In this document: piece by piece, positions 17,187 through 22,666 of the stretch
Numbering within the stretch: position 1 is the stretch's first letter
Layout: every line of letters begins with the position of its first letter
Source of the DNA: a virus
Strand: one strand, 5' to 3'
IMG/VR virus record: IMGVR_UViG_3300025652_000494
Span: 1 to 25,234 of that record
DNA length: 25,234 nt
The notes under the pieces: generated by a model
Databases searched by the model: none
What the model saw: only the letters and a program-made list of their open reading frames with translations
What the model was told of the DNA's origin: nothing
Made by a program: the position numbers and the translations under genes

Positions 17187-17607
17187 GATTTATGATAATA
17201 GGATCATCCTGCCCAGACTTTGCGGGAAGAAGAACCACTCCATGTAAAGCAGTAACGTTATGTTCAACTTTGTCGTGTTTGCCCACTCCTACCCGATTAA
17301 GAATAGATTCCGCTGCTTTTATACGCTGTTCAGCGCGTGGGATGGTTCCATCATCGTCTAGTGCTTGTACAAGACCTGCTGCCGCTTTTACTGAATTAGC
17401 GGCTAACATATTCTTAGCCCTGCCTACTATCTCGTCTGCAAGAGAGTTCATAACCGCCTTGCCAGTAGTTTCGGAGTATCCGGCTACGCGCAGTGCTGCA
17501 GCGTTATTGCCGCCATTGTCCATGAGAGCGTCTAAGTATGCAGACTGCATCTCAGTTAGCTCTCGCTTCTTCTTCTTCTGTGCGGGTAAGAGTCCTTCCT
17601 GTGCCAT
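17179..17607 (-). CDS. Terminase small subunit (putative)
   Basis: 142 residues; the ATG shares an A with the upstream stop (TAATG). The N-terminal part has KRELTEMQSAYLDALMDNGG followed by NAAALRVAGYSE, the helix-turn-helix pattern ('lT..Q..yl.al...gGn...Aa..AGYs') common in small terminases and used to recognise phage DNA. A helical, Ala-rich middle (NSVKAAAGLVQALDDD, RIKAAESILNRVGV) would form the oligomer core. The acidic tail PIIINHE could touch the large subunit. It lies four genes ahead of large terminase, a little more distant than usual. Motif and position agree, but the family is variable. Confidence 0.7.
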   Translation of the reverse strand: MAQEGLLPAQKKKKRELTEMQSAYLDALMDNGGNNAAALRVAGYSETTGKAVMNSLADEIVGRAKNMLAANSVKAAAGLVQALDDDGTIPRAEQRIKAAESILNRVGVGKHDKVEHNVTALHGVVLLPAKSGQDDPIIINHE

Positions 17608-17939
17608 TAGTAACGTACTTTACGTACTCCACCGCCATGAGCATATTCTTTAACCTTACCGCCACCCATCATGCCTGTAACCTTGTTGCGGTTCATTTGC
17701 ATCAGGCTCTGCTGCGGGTTCTGCTGCATGGAAGCTGCACCCATAATCTTATCTTTGTCCGGGGTGCCTGTAGTAGCCATGCCACCATAAGCTTTCTTAG
17801 CCGTCTTTGCAGCTTGCTTGAAGTTCTTGGCAGTAGGCGCACCTTTAGCCCCTACCTTACGCATCTTCTCTCCAGAGCCACCGGCTATCCGCTTGCGCTT
17901 CTGTTGAATATTATAATATAGTCCTTTTTTTTCTGGCAT
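17607..17939 (-). CDS. Small basic Gly/Met-rich protein
   Basis: 110 residues from the ATG at 17939, which shares an A with the upstream stop (TAATG); an upstream GTG-type start adding four residues is less likely. It begins MPEKKGLYYNIQQKRKRIAG, continues with a Lys/Ala-rich stretch (KQAAKTAKKAYGGMATTG) and ends MMGGGKVKEYAHGGGVRKVR. I know short, basic proteins with this opening from marine phage packaging regions, where their role is undescribed. It is probably disordered and may bind nucleic acid or be a minor head component. Confidence 0.65.
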   Translation of the reverse strand: MPEKKGLYYNIQQKRKRIAGGSGEKMRKVGAKGAPTAKNFKQAAKTAKKAYGGMATTGTPDKDKIMGAASMQQNPQQSLMQMNRNKVTGMMGGGKVKEYAHGGGVRKVRY

Positions 17940-18337
17940 TAGCACTTCCACCTTTTTCTTGCTTGCCTAATACGGCTATTGGGATTAGCCGCTGCCTTGG
18001 GAAACTTCTTCATCTGACCTGCAGAACGAGCGCAGTATGACTTACGCCTCTTTGCGGCCTTACTTCCCGCCTTGACCTCGCCGGTCACTGCGCCTTTTAG
18101 CTTTGAACCTTTGTTAGCCGCACGATAAGCCTTGATACCCTTCTCGGTCATTCCAGCGCCCTGTTTAGTAGGTCGCTTCATTCCTGAACCTGTAGGCATC
18201 TTGGGCTTACGAACTCCACCGCCCTTTGCATACTCCTTACGACTAATCGCTGCTACCTTCTTAGATTGCCGCTTGTGCATCTGTGAGGCTTTGACTAGCT
18301 CCTTGGAGATTTGCTGGAGTTGTTCTTTGGCTGGCAC
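17939..18337 (-). CDS. Small basic protein with C-terminal Cys/Arg motif
   Basis: 132 residues if translation starts at the GTG at 18337, one base after the upstream stop. An ATG at 18454 would add 39 residues but overlap the neighbour by 116 bases with no supporting signal. The protein is very basic. The N-terminal third is helical (EQLQQISKELVKASQMHKRQ); the middle has YAKGGGVRKPKMPTGSG. The end is the most distinctive part: KGIKAYRAANKGSKLKGAVT, then RRKSYCARSAGQMKKFP and finally RQARKRWKC. A 'K.SfCAR..G...........RKRW.C' ending is recurrent in small phage proteins of unknown role. The two cysteines, 32 residues apart, may bind metal or nucleic acid. Confidence 0.65.
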   Translation of the reverse strand: MPAKEQLQQISKELVKASQMHKRQSKKVAAISRKEYAKGGGVRKPKMPTGSGMKRPTKQGAGMTEKGIKAYRAANKGSKLKGAVTGEVKAGSKAAKRRKSYCARSAGQMKKFPKAAANPNSRIRQARKRWKC

Positions 18338-18338
18338 T

Positions 18339-18641
18339 TTATTTTGCTGCTTTGGGTTTTTTGGCGGGAGCGGTTTTGGTGCGAGACACTGAATACTGTT
18401 TATCAGTACCAAAGCTACGGGCCTTGGGGGCGTCTCTGCCATATTGATAAACAAGTTCTTTATCTCGCTTTACAGCCTTTATTCGTCTATCCAAATCAGC
18501 GCTATACACATCTTCAGCAGCTTTTCCGCGATCACCTTCTTTAGTATCGTAGTACTTTTTTATAGCTTTCTTACGATCTGCAGAATCTCTTTCATTAATA
18601 GATTTGTAAAGTTCATAAGTTGATTTTTGTTTCTTTGCCAT
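18339..18641 (-). CDS. Small highly charged hypothetical protein
   Basis: 100 residues. The ATG at 18641 is chosen because it overlaps the upstream stop (TAATG) and has GGAG nine bases before it; a start 30 bases earlier would overlap the neighbour needlessly. It begins MAKKQKSTYELYKSINERDS and is Lys/Asp/Arg/Glu-rich and helical through residue 75. The end is Lys/Ala/Pro-rich and likely disordered (TAPAKKPKAAK). No motif is recognised. Confidence 0.6.
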   Translation of the reverse strand: MAKKQKSTYELYKSINERDSADRKKAIKKYYDTKEGDRGKAAEDVYSADLDRRIKAVKRDKELVYQYGRDAPKARSFGTDKQYSVSRTKTAPAKKPKAAK

Positions 18642-18871
18642 TATTCCATCTCCACCGTTGGTTCTCCCCATCCACTCGTTCCAAATCCAGTGGTTCTTGT
18701 GTACATCTTCTTACAGTGACAGTCTCCACAGTCACAGTGAGCGCAAGGCTCTGGACAATGACAATCTCTCGGCTGACACACGCAGGTTAGGCAGGTGTCA
18801 TCCTCCGGCTGTTTTTCAGGCGCGTTGGATATCATTGTAAAAGCTGCATAAGGCCCTTGATATTGAGGCAT
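18641..18871 (-). CDS. Metallothionein-like cysteine-rich protein
   Basis: 76 residues, first gene of the packaging/virion cluster. Ten cysteines lie within 27 residues (27, 30, 32, 37, 39, 43, 46, 48, 51, 53), as CxxC, four CxC pairs and interleaved histidines at 38, 45 and 52 (CPEPCAHCDCGDCHCKK at 39-55). No aromatic residue falls in the cluster, as in metallothioneins. Ten Cys and three His could bind several Zn, Cd or Cu ions in the cytoplasm. The flanks (1-26 and 56-76) are Pro/Gly-rich and short. The Shine-Dalgarno is weak, while the leader can fold strongly. It could also be a zinc-bound virion or regulatory protein, but the CxC density favours a metal-thiolate cluster. Confidence 0.65.
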   Translation of the reverse strand: MPQYQGPYAAFTMISNAPEKQPEDDTCLTCVCQPRDCHCPEPCAHCDCGDCHCKKMYTRTTGFGTSGWGEPTVEME

Positions 18872-18889
18872 TGTAAATTCTTTGGGGGT

Positions 18890-18973
18890 GCAGCTACTAC
18901 AGTCTTGTCTCCCAACCCTCTAGGGTTAAATATAATACTATTTTTGATAGGGTGTAGACGGACTAATAGCTGC
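18890..18973 (-). promoter_or_regulatory. Structured 5' leader of the metallothionein-like gene
   Basis: The transcript expected from the minus-strand promoter starts near 18976 and carries a foldable leader of about 105 bases. A basal helix pairs GCAGCTA (18967-18973) with TAGCTGC (18890-18896), continues as AGTC (18961-18964) with GACT (18901-18904), then GTCT (18956-18959) with AGAC (18907-18910). Inside are two hairpins: CTAT-CAAAA-ATAG (18938-18950) and AACCC-TAGA-GGGTT (18914-18927). The overall shape is a three-way junction closing about 18 bases before the start codon. This could be a cis-regulatory RNA. The complementarity is seen; ligand and function are unknown. Confidence 0.5.
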
Positions 18974-18982
18974 TAACTATCT

Positions 18983-19010
18983 ATTATAACAATTATATCG
19001 AAGTTGTCAA
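18983..19010 (-). promoter_or_regulatory. Consensus sigma70 promoter for the virion cluster
   Basis: On the minus strand, a perfect -35 TTGACA (19005-19010) and a perfect -10 TATAAT (18983-18988) are separated by 16 bases. An AT-rich stretch lies upstream. The predicted start is near 18976, driving the genes from 18871 downward. Confidence 0.85.
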
Positions 19011-19041
19011 GTAAAAAATTATAAAATAGTGCATTTTATGC

Positions 19042-19069
19042 TTGACAAATCCGATATGAGCTGTATAAT
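19042..19069 (+). promoter_or_regulatory. Consensus sigma70 promoter for the plus-strand oxygenase
   Basis: A perfect -35 TTGACA (19042-19047) and -10 TATAAT (19064-19069) with a 16-base spacer. It is back to back with the minus-strand promoter: the two -35 boxes are 31 bases apart across an AT-rich segment that could act as an UP element for both. Confidence 0.85.
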
Positions 19070-19083
19070 AAGAGTTAACTCTT
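19070..19083. promoter_or_regulatory. Perfect 14-bp palindrome at the plus-strand start site (operator candidate)
   Basis: AAGAGTTAACTCTT is a perfect palindrome abutting the -10 box and covering the expected start point. This is the usual place for a repressor dimer. No repressor gene is recognised in the window. It might instead be a start-site feature of the transcript, but its symmetry and position favour an operator. Confidence 0.5.
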
Positions 19084-19164
19084 CTCCGGGGGTTTAATAT
19101 ACATATATCCCCTTACTATTAGCCCTCATTGTAATATAATTACCCAAAAGGACTCAGTATCAGT

Positions 19165-19794
19165 ATGTTTGTTACCCCCTCAGAGGATGTTATAAGGCCG
19201 TGGCCGTTGACTTCGTACACCTTTAATACTTTTGCCCAGTATATTCAATACTTTAATGCCGATGAGTGTAAACAGTACATCCGCGACGGGAAAGAAAATG
19301 AACGGACTACTGTCTTAAAGAAGGGTGAGGTTGGTAATGCAGAGGCCAACACTAACTTTGAGGTAAGAAACTCTGATGTGTGTTTCTTCAAGACACATAA
19401 CCCAGCAAATAATCCCCTATACTCAAAATTAACCGAAGTTCTGATAAACGCTAATCAATCCTTTTTTGAATATGATATTTTTGATATAGAAGCTGTGCAG
19501 TTTTCTACCTACTCCGCTGGATATGACGGTTTCTATACAAAGCATATAGATACTATGACAAACTCTGCCGCTACAGGAGTTAGAAAGTTAAGTTTCAGTG
19601 TGCAGTTAAGCCCTGCAGACTCCTACGAGGGGGGTGATCTCCTCTTACACACCGACATGACGCCTACAGTTGCACCCAGAGAGATTGGAAGCCTGATCGT
19701 ATTCCCAAGTTTTACACTGCATGAAGTTACACCTGTAACTGAGGGGGTGCGGCACTCTCTAGTAGGCTGGGTAACAGGACCAGCGTGGAAATAA
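19165..19794 (+). CDS. 2OG-Fe(II) oxygenase (second copy)
   Basis: 209 residues, the first gene of the only plus-strand unit. Iron ligands are H127-I-D129 (YTKHIDTMT) and H186 (FTLHEVTPV), with R196 (GVRHSLVGW) for 2-oxoglutarate. An EGGDLLLH strand at 155-162 is characteristic of prolyl-4-hydroxylase/PKHD-type enzymes. It is clearly of the same family as the minus-strand gene at 2686-3351, but only the core motifs align by eye. AAAGGA lies 12 bases before the ATG, a little far. Its own regulated promoter suggests a different expression time from the virion copy. The likely role is hydroxylating a host or phage protein or small metabolite; the substrate is unknown. Confidence 0.88.
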   Translation: MFVTPSEDVIRPWPLTSYTFNTFAQYIQYFNADECKQYIRDGKENERTTVLKKGEVGNAEANTNFEVRNSDVCFFKTHNPANNPLYSKLTEVLINANQSFFEYDIFDIEAVQFSTYSAGYDGFYTKHIDTMTNSAATGVRKLSFSVQLSPADSYEGGDLLLHTDMTPTVAPREIGSLIVFPSFTLHEVTPVTEGVRHSLVGWVTGPAWK

Positions 19795-19804
19795 TATTAA
19801 AATA

Positions 19805-19963
19805 ATGACTTCACTTGGATATCTATACGCAGTAATACTCGATATGGATAAAAAAAATAAAAAAGTACCCTTAAAACGCAATCCTTACTACAAGGAATTA
19901 GCCCAGTTAGGCCATAAGGTATTGAAAAACAAGAAGATTTATTCTAGAAAGGGTAAAAAATAG
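19805..19963 (+). CDS. Small basic ORF after the plus-strand oxygenase
   Basis: 52 residues, 10 bases after the oxygenase stop and ending TAG at 19961-19963. It starts MTSLGYLYAVILDMDKKNKK, then reads VPLKRNPYYKELAQLGHKVL, and ends in a lysine-rich tail. Codons look coding-like and the composition is even, but there is no good Shine-Dalgarno, so it may rely on coupling. No function is recognised; its basic charge might suit nucleic acid binding. Confidence 0.5.
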   Translation: MTSLGYLYAVILDMDKKNKKVPLKRNPYYKELAQLGHKVLKNKKIYSRKGKK

Positions 19964-20302
19964 TAAAAATATACCGGGATTGCATATAGATATATACCCA
20001 CCCCCGGTGGCCCATGCGCGCCCCTGCATGGCTAAGTCTTTGTTTTTATTAAGTTTGACTAGTATCCATAATATACACTATGAGACTATGCTTTCCGGCA
20101 CTAATACCCCGGCTAATAGTTCCGCGATCCCTTTCATATATCCGCACTCCCGCGCGCGTTGTTCTAATCATGCCGACAAGATCCCCCGGCGGCCTTTTTG
20201 GTGGTGCTTTGGGGTGGCATGGGCGTGCAATACAGCGCACACAAACCCGGCAGCCATATCCGAAACGCTAGCAATATCCAGACGCTAAGTATTATTGCAG
20301 GT
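19964..20302. other. Convergent intergenic region, no confident gene
   Basis: About 340 bases between the end of the plus-strand unit and the terminator of the minus-strand accessory block, locally richer in GC than its surroundings. It contains the hairpin at 20012-20031. On the minus strand there is a 19-codon ORF (20078-20137, beginning MKGIAELLAGVLVPES) with GGGAG upstream, ended by TAG. The same frame continues beyond the TAG with a hydrophobic CILWILVKLNK, so a decayed or amber-interrupted membrane peptide is possible. Longer frames here look like chance. Confidence 0.5.
20012..20031 (+). terminator. Possible terminator of the plus-strand unit
   Basis: CCATGC (20012-20017) pairs with GCATGG (20026-20031) across an 8-base loop. 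It is followed six bases later by a T-rich stretch (CTTTGTTTTTATT). The T run does not start at the stem, so termination would be weak; it is the best candidate downstream of 19963. Confidence 0.4.
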
Positions 20303-20328
20303 AAAAAAAGGCCCCAGTTAAGGGGCCT
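20303..20328 (-). terminator. Intrinsic terminator of the minus-strand accessory unit
   Basis: On the minus strand AGGCCCC and GGGGCCT form a 7-bp GC-rich stem with a 6-base loop, directly followed by seven T. It lies 20 bases after the stop of the gene at 20348-20542 and ends that transcription unit. Confidence 0.9.
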
Positions 20329-20347
20329 CAGTTTATTGTGGGTTGTG

Positions 20348-20542
20348 TTAACTGTGAGTGTATCCATCGGGTTCTATGCCGAGCCACATTCCACACCACG
20401 GCACAATCACGCAATTAGCGATAACATCATTGTAAGCGGTGCGCCTGAACTGCAGATAAGTCTTAGGTTTGGGATTTCCTCCCCATCCTCTGCCGTAAAC
20501 CTTTAGCAGGGCCTCGCGTTGTTTTCTGGTCAGGGGCTTCAT
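20348..20542 (-). CDS. Small conserved-looking phage protein
   Basis: 64 residues from the ATG at 20542, chosen for a GGAG eight bases upstream and an ATGA overlap with the preceding 32-residue ORF; an earlier in-frame ATG at 20569 has no such support. It opens MKPLTRKQREALLKVYGRGW and ends VPWCGMWLGIEPDGYTHS. A 'PLTR.QR.AL..VY.R' opening with a 'GCxMVPWxGMWLGIEPDG' ending is familiar to me from small proteins of marine phages with no assigned role. The gene is the last of its unit, followed by a strong terminator. Confidence 0.75.
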   Translation of the reverse strand: MKPLTRKQREALLKVYGRGWGGNPKPKTYLQFRRTAYNDVIANCVIVPWCGMWLGIEPDGYTHS

Positions 20543-20637
20543 AAGAGCAACTCCGATCCCACAATACATCCGGCCAAGAAGCCGATCAAGAATGCGCCAT
20601 ATACCGCGAAATAATCGCTTTTGGTTGGTCTAGCCAT
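20539..20637 (-). CDS. 32-residue single-span membrane peptide
   Basis: ATG at 20637 shares an A with the upstream stop (TAATG) and its TGA overlaps the ATG of the next gene (ATGA), so it fits exactly between two accepted genes. It reads MARPTKSDYFAVYGAFLIGF, then LAGCIVGSELLL: a short positively charged N-terminus and one transmembrane helix with small residues (Gly, Ala) on one face. Membrane peptides of this size in phages can be holin-like, lysis regulators or host membrane modulators; nothing here decides which. Confidence 0.6.
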   Translation of the reverse strand: MARPTKSDYFAVYGAFLIGFLAGCIVGSELLL

Positions 20638-20963
20638 TAGCCCTGCTCCCCGTAAAAGTCAGGCGTTTCGTATGGTTGCACGTCCTGCTCCGTTGGTTCT
20701 GTGATGTCTTTCCAATCATCAATGCCGCAAGCGCCCATGAATTTATTTGCATCGTAACGTGGGTTATCCACTCTGAACAAGTTGTGGAAATCCAGCGCCG
20801 TATCCTTAAGCGCAACCCGCGCCGTCGCGGTAGCATAAATCTCGTTCACGTCGTCGTCGTCATTACCAGTGTTATGCTCCGCAGAGTCATATTCATACCG
20901 CATCAAATTGGTTTTCAGTACGTGGGCAACTTTGTAATAGTGCTTTTGTGTAAAGCTTGCCAT
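20637..20963 (-). CDS. Hypothetical protein with 'DNPRYD' motif
   Basis: 108 residues, with an AGGAG ten bases before the ATG. The N-terminal half is helical (KHYYKVAHVLKTNLMRYEYD), then an acidic stretch of four aspartates. The conserved-looking core is LFRVDNPRYDANKFMGACGI at about 62-81; this 'LF..DNPRFD...F..AC' pattern is common in small phage proteins of unknown role. The C-terminus is acidic (ITEPTEQDVQPYETPDF). It starts right after an intrinsic terminator and no promoter is seen between, so it probably depends on readthrough. Confidence 0.65.
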   Translation of the reverse strand: MASFTQKHYYKVAHVLKTNLMRYEYDSAEHNTGNDDDDVNEIYATATARVALKDTALDFHNLFRVDNPRYDANKFMGACGIDDWKDITEPTEQDVQPYETPDFYGEQG

Positions 20964-20987
20964 TAGTCCGATCTCCTAATTAGAGTT

Positions 20988-21016
20988 AAAAAAACCGCCC
21001 CCAATTAAGGGGACGG
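20988..21016 (-). terminator. Intrinsic terminator between accessory genes
   Basis: On the minus strand CCGTCCCC and GGGGGCGG... form an 8-bp stem with one T-G wobble and a short loop (about TTAATT), followed by seven T. It comes about 40 bases after the stop of the gene at 21055-21276. The loop resembles that of the terminator at 20303-20328. Confidence 0.85.
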
Positions 21017-21054
21017 CTAGAGTTTACCGGCAGGGAGTACCGGGCGTCAACTAA

Positions 21055-21276
21055 TTATTCTGCCTCTTTCACTTGAGGGGTAAAAAGCCCCTGTTTCGCA
21101 AGCTTCTCAATCACGCGGGAAAAAGCCCCCTTCGCACCTATGCCATAGAGCCGGGCATGTTCAATATCAATATTTTGCATCTTGAACTGCAAACCCTCGA
21201 TAGCGTCGAGTGCTTCCTGAGACACAAAAACCTGTTTCCCGCCATTAGTCGTGGTCGCTGTTTTCTTGGTCGTCAT
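21055..21276 (-). CDS. Hypothetical 73-residue protein
   Basis: Preceded by TAAGGA about nine bases before the ATG. It opens with a Thr/Lys-rich, probably disordered MTTKKTATTTNGGKQ. A compact helical part follows: VSQEALDAIEGLQFKMQNID, then GIGAKGAFSRVIEKLAKQGL. The second half could be a helix-turn-helix-like or ribbon-helix-helix-like pair, but no key residues confirm it. It is the last gene before the terminator at 20988-21016 and shares the transcript of the DUF932-like gene. Confidence 0.6.
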   Translation of the reverse strand: MTTKKTATTTNGGKQVFVSQEALDAIEGLQFKMQNIDIEHARLYGIGAKGAFSRVIEKLAKQGLFTPQVKEAE

Positions 21277-21288
21277 GGTTCTATTTCC

Positions 21289-21366
21289 TTACAATATGAA
21301 GTGATAAACGATTAGACAAACTGCTAATACTACGCATATTCTATAAGCTGCCTCTATGATTTCGAT
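21289..21366 (-). CDS. Possible 25-residue membrane peptide with ATC start
   Basis: Between the DUF932-like gene and the 73-residue gene lies a frame reading (if ATC is the start) MEIIEAAYRICVVLAVCLIV then YHFIL and a stop. It is a charged N-terminus followed by one hydrophobic helix. GCAGGAG sits seven bases before the ATC, a good Shine-Dalgarno spacing, but ATC is a rare start codon and no ATG, GTG or TTG exists in the frame. It may be a real non-canonical gene, a decayed one, or chance. Confidence 0.25.
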   Translation of the reverse strand: MEIIEAAYRICVVLAVCLIVYHFIL

Positions 21367-21381
21367 GGCACATCTCCTGCA

Positions 21382-22446
21382 CTAGTTAATCGAAGCCCAA
21401 GCCGGTGCGGAAAGCACTGCCCAGATACCGCGTGCGCGATCCATTTGTTCGTTGAGCGTATAGCCGCCGCGATCAGTGTTTACCATGTTGTCATTTGCAC
21501 GACCAAACGTATGAGTTTTTTCTACACCATTAATCTCAAACGTTCTGCTGTCATGGGTATGCGTGGCGTAGTGGGTCAGCACATTGTACAAAGCCCATTT
21601 ATTTTTGCCCAAGCCACCGCCCTGCGAGTAATCCCGGCTGTACTCTTCCCACAAGTCGTACAAGGCGTGGAACTTCTTAATGTTCAAGTCTTCTGCCTTC
21701 TCAATCCCGTGCTGCTGTTCACGTTCTAGCCGTTTCTGTCCTGTAACATCCTTCGGGCAAATATGCTTGATAAACGCTCCCGCTGTAGCATCTTCAACAG
21801 GCGTGGCTTTCCATTCTTTAAAGCGGTCGATGTTATCGCGGAAAGTACCAAACACTGTATTGGCTGTACGCAACAAACTGGCGGCGTCAAAGTGCTTGGA
21901 ATGTTTCACTTTGTTGTAGACTGCCTTATCGCCACCAAAAACCATTGAGTTTTCACAATATGAACGATAGGCACCTGCAAACTGCTGGAAAGCCCATTTG
22001 CTATTAACTGAATTAATCTGATCAGAACGGCAATAAACCATGTCACCGCCGCCGGACATGTCCACGGCCTCGTCCAAATACTGGATGGAACGTTTAGCCT
22101 TCATGCCGAAGTCGGAATATTCGTCACGGACTAGCACGTTGTCGGTAGGAAGCTCACTGTCTTTGAGAATGTCGGCGTGTTTGCCAAACAAGTCTACGTG
22201 GTTTTCCAGTGTGTAGCTGGATGATACCGCGCTGGTATCGGCTAAGCTTCCATCGTGAAGATACCGCAAAGCTCTGCTACCAGTTATCTCCGTACCGTCG
22301 GCGGTGTAAATGTGAAACTTATCGACCTTGAGCGGCTCAAAAAAGCTGAGGTCAAACACGTCGTTGTGTTCGCGAACGGCGGCAGGTTTAATCTGCGCTA
22401 CTTCCGGCACGTTGTGGGCGGGTTCGATAATCTGTATCTGGTTCAT
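21382..22446 (-). CDS. DUF932-like phage/plasmid protein
   Basis: 354 residues, with AAAAGGA ten bases before the ATG. The body shows the features of DUF932 proteins found in phages and plasmids: a SYTLENHVDLFGKHADILKD segment at about 77-96, a YRSYCENSMVFGG motif at about 160-172, and a C-terminal GGLGKNKWALYNVLTHYATH at about 277-296. The C-terminus (MDRARGIWAVLSAPAWASIN) looks complete. The biochemical role of the family is not established. It has its own promoter candidate downstream of a terminator, so it is likely an independently expressed, probably early, gene. Confidence 0.8.
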   Translation of the reverse strand: MNQIQIIEPAHNVPEVAQIKPAAVREHNDVFDLSFFEPLKVDKFHIYTADGTEITGSRALRYLHDGSLADTSAVSSSYTLENHVDLFGKHADILKDSELPTDNVLVRDEYSDFGMKAKRSIQYLDEAVDMSGGGDMVYCRSDQINSVNSKWAFQQFAGAYRSYCENSMVFGGDKAVYNKVKHSKHFDAASLLRTANTVFGTFRDNIDRFKEWKATPVEDATAGAFIKHICPKDVTGQKRLEREQQHGIEKAEDLNIKKFHALYDLWEEYSRDYSQGGGLGKNKWALYNVLTHYATHTHDSRTFEINGVEKTHTFGRANDNMVNTDRGGYTLNEQMDRARGIWAVLSAPAWASIN

Positions 22447-22478
22447 GGTTCTCGTCCTTTTGTTGATGAAACAAAGCT

Positions 22479-22507
22479 GGCATAAACTAAACCGCGATCA
22501 ATGTCAA
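22479..22507 (-). promoter_or_regulatory. Candidate promoter for the DUF932-like gene
   Basis: A perfect -35 TTGACA (22502-22507) is followed after 17 bases by TATGCC (22479-22484), a weak -10. It lies between a terminator and the DUF932-like gene, where a promoter is expected. Confidence 0.5.
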
Positions 22508-22532
22508 ACACTCATTTTAATCTAAACAGAAT

Positions 22533-22585
22533 AAAAACCGGCGGGAGCAGTGGTCAGGGAGACTAGAACCGCCGCTCACCGCCGG
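22533..22585 (-). terminator. Long-stem intrinsic terminator
   Basis: On the minus strand CCGGCGG (22579-22585) pairs with CCGCCGG (22538-22544), extended past one bulged base by GAGC/GCTC, with a loop of about 25 bases and then five T. It ends the unit containing the gene at 22753-23286 and isolates the DUF932-like gene. Confidence 0.75.
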
Positions 22586-22632
22586 GGAGTACAGGGGGAG
22601 AACCAACAAAACCCTGCACAAACTAATCTAAA

Positions 22633-22666
22633 GGCCGACAAAATTTAAGGGCCGACAAATTTACTG
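22633..22666. repeat. Two imperfect 17-bp tandem repeats
   Basis: GGCCGACAAAATTTAAG (22633-22649) is followed at once by GGCCGACAAATTTACTG. The first ten bases are identical. The second copy overlaps the 3' end of the 30-residue ORF. It could be a duplication scar or a protein-binding site. Confidence 0.55.

Noticed and set aside
18931-18936. TATAAT on the plus strand in the divergent region as a third promoter
   Set aside because: No -35-like hexamer at 16-18 bases upstream; the AT-rich leader explains it.
20049-20240. Minus-strand 63-codon frame in the convergent spacer
   Set aside because: It has a GTG start with no ribosome site and an Arg/Pro-rich composition typical of chance frames in GC-richer DNA.
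20164-20367. Minus-strand 67-codon frame with a hydrophobic stretch
   Set aside because: It reads straight through the intrinsic terminator at 20303-20328, and part of its hydrophobic look comes from the terminator T run.
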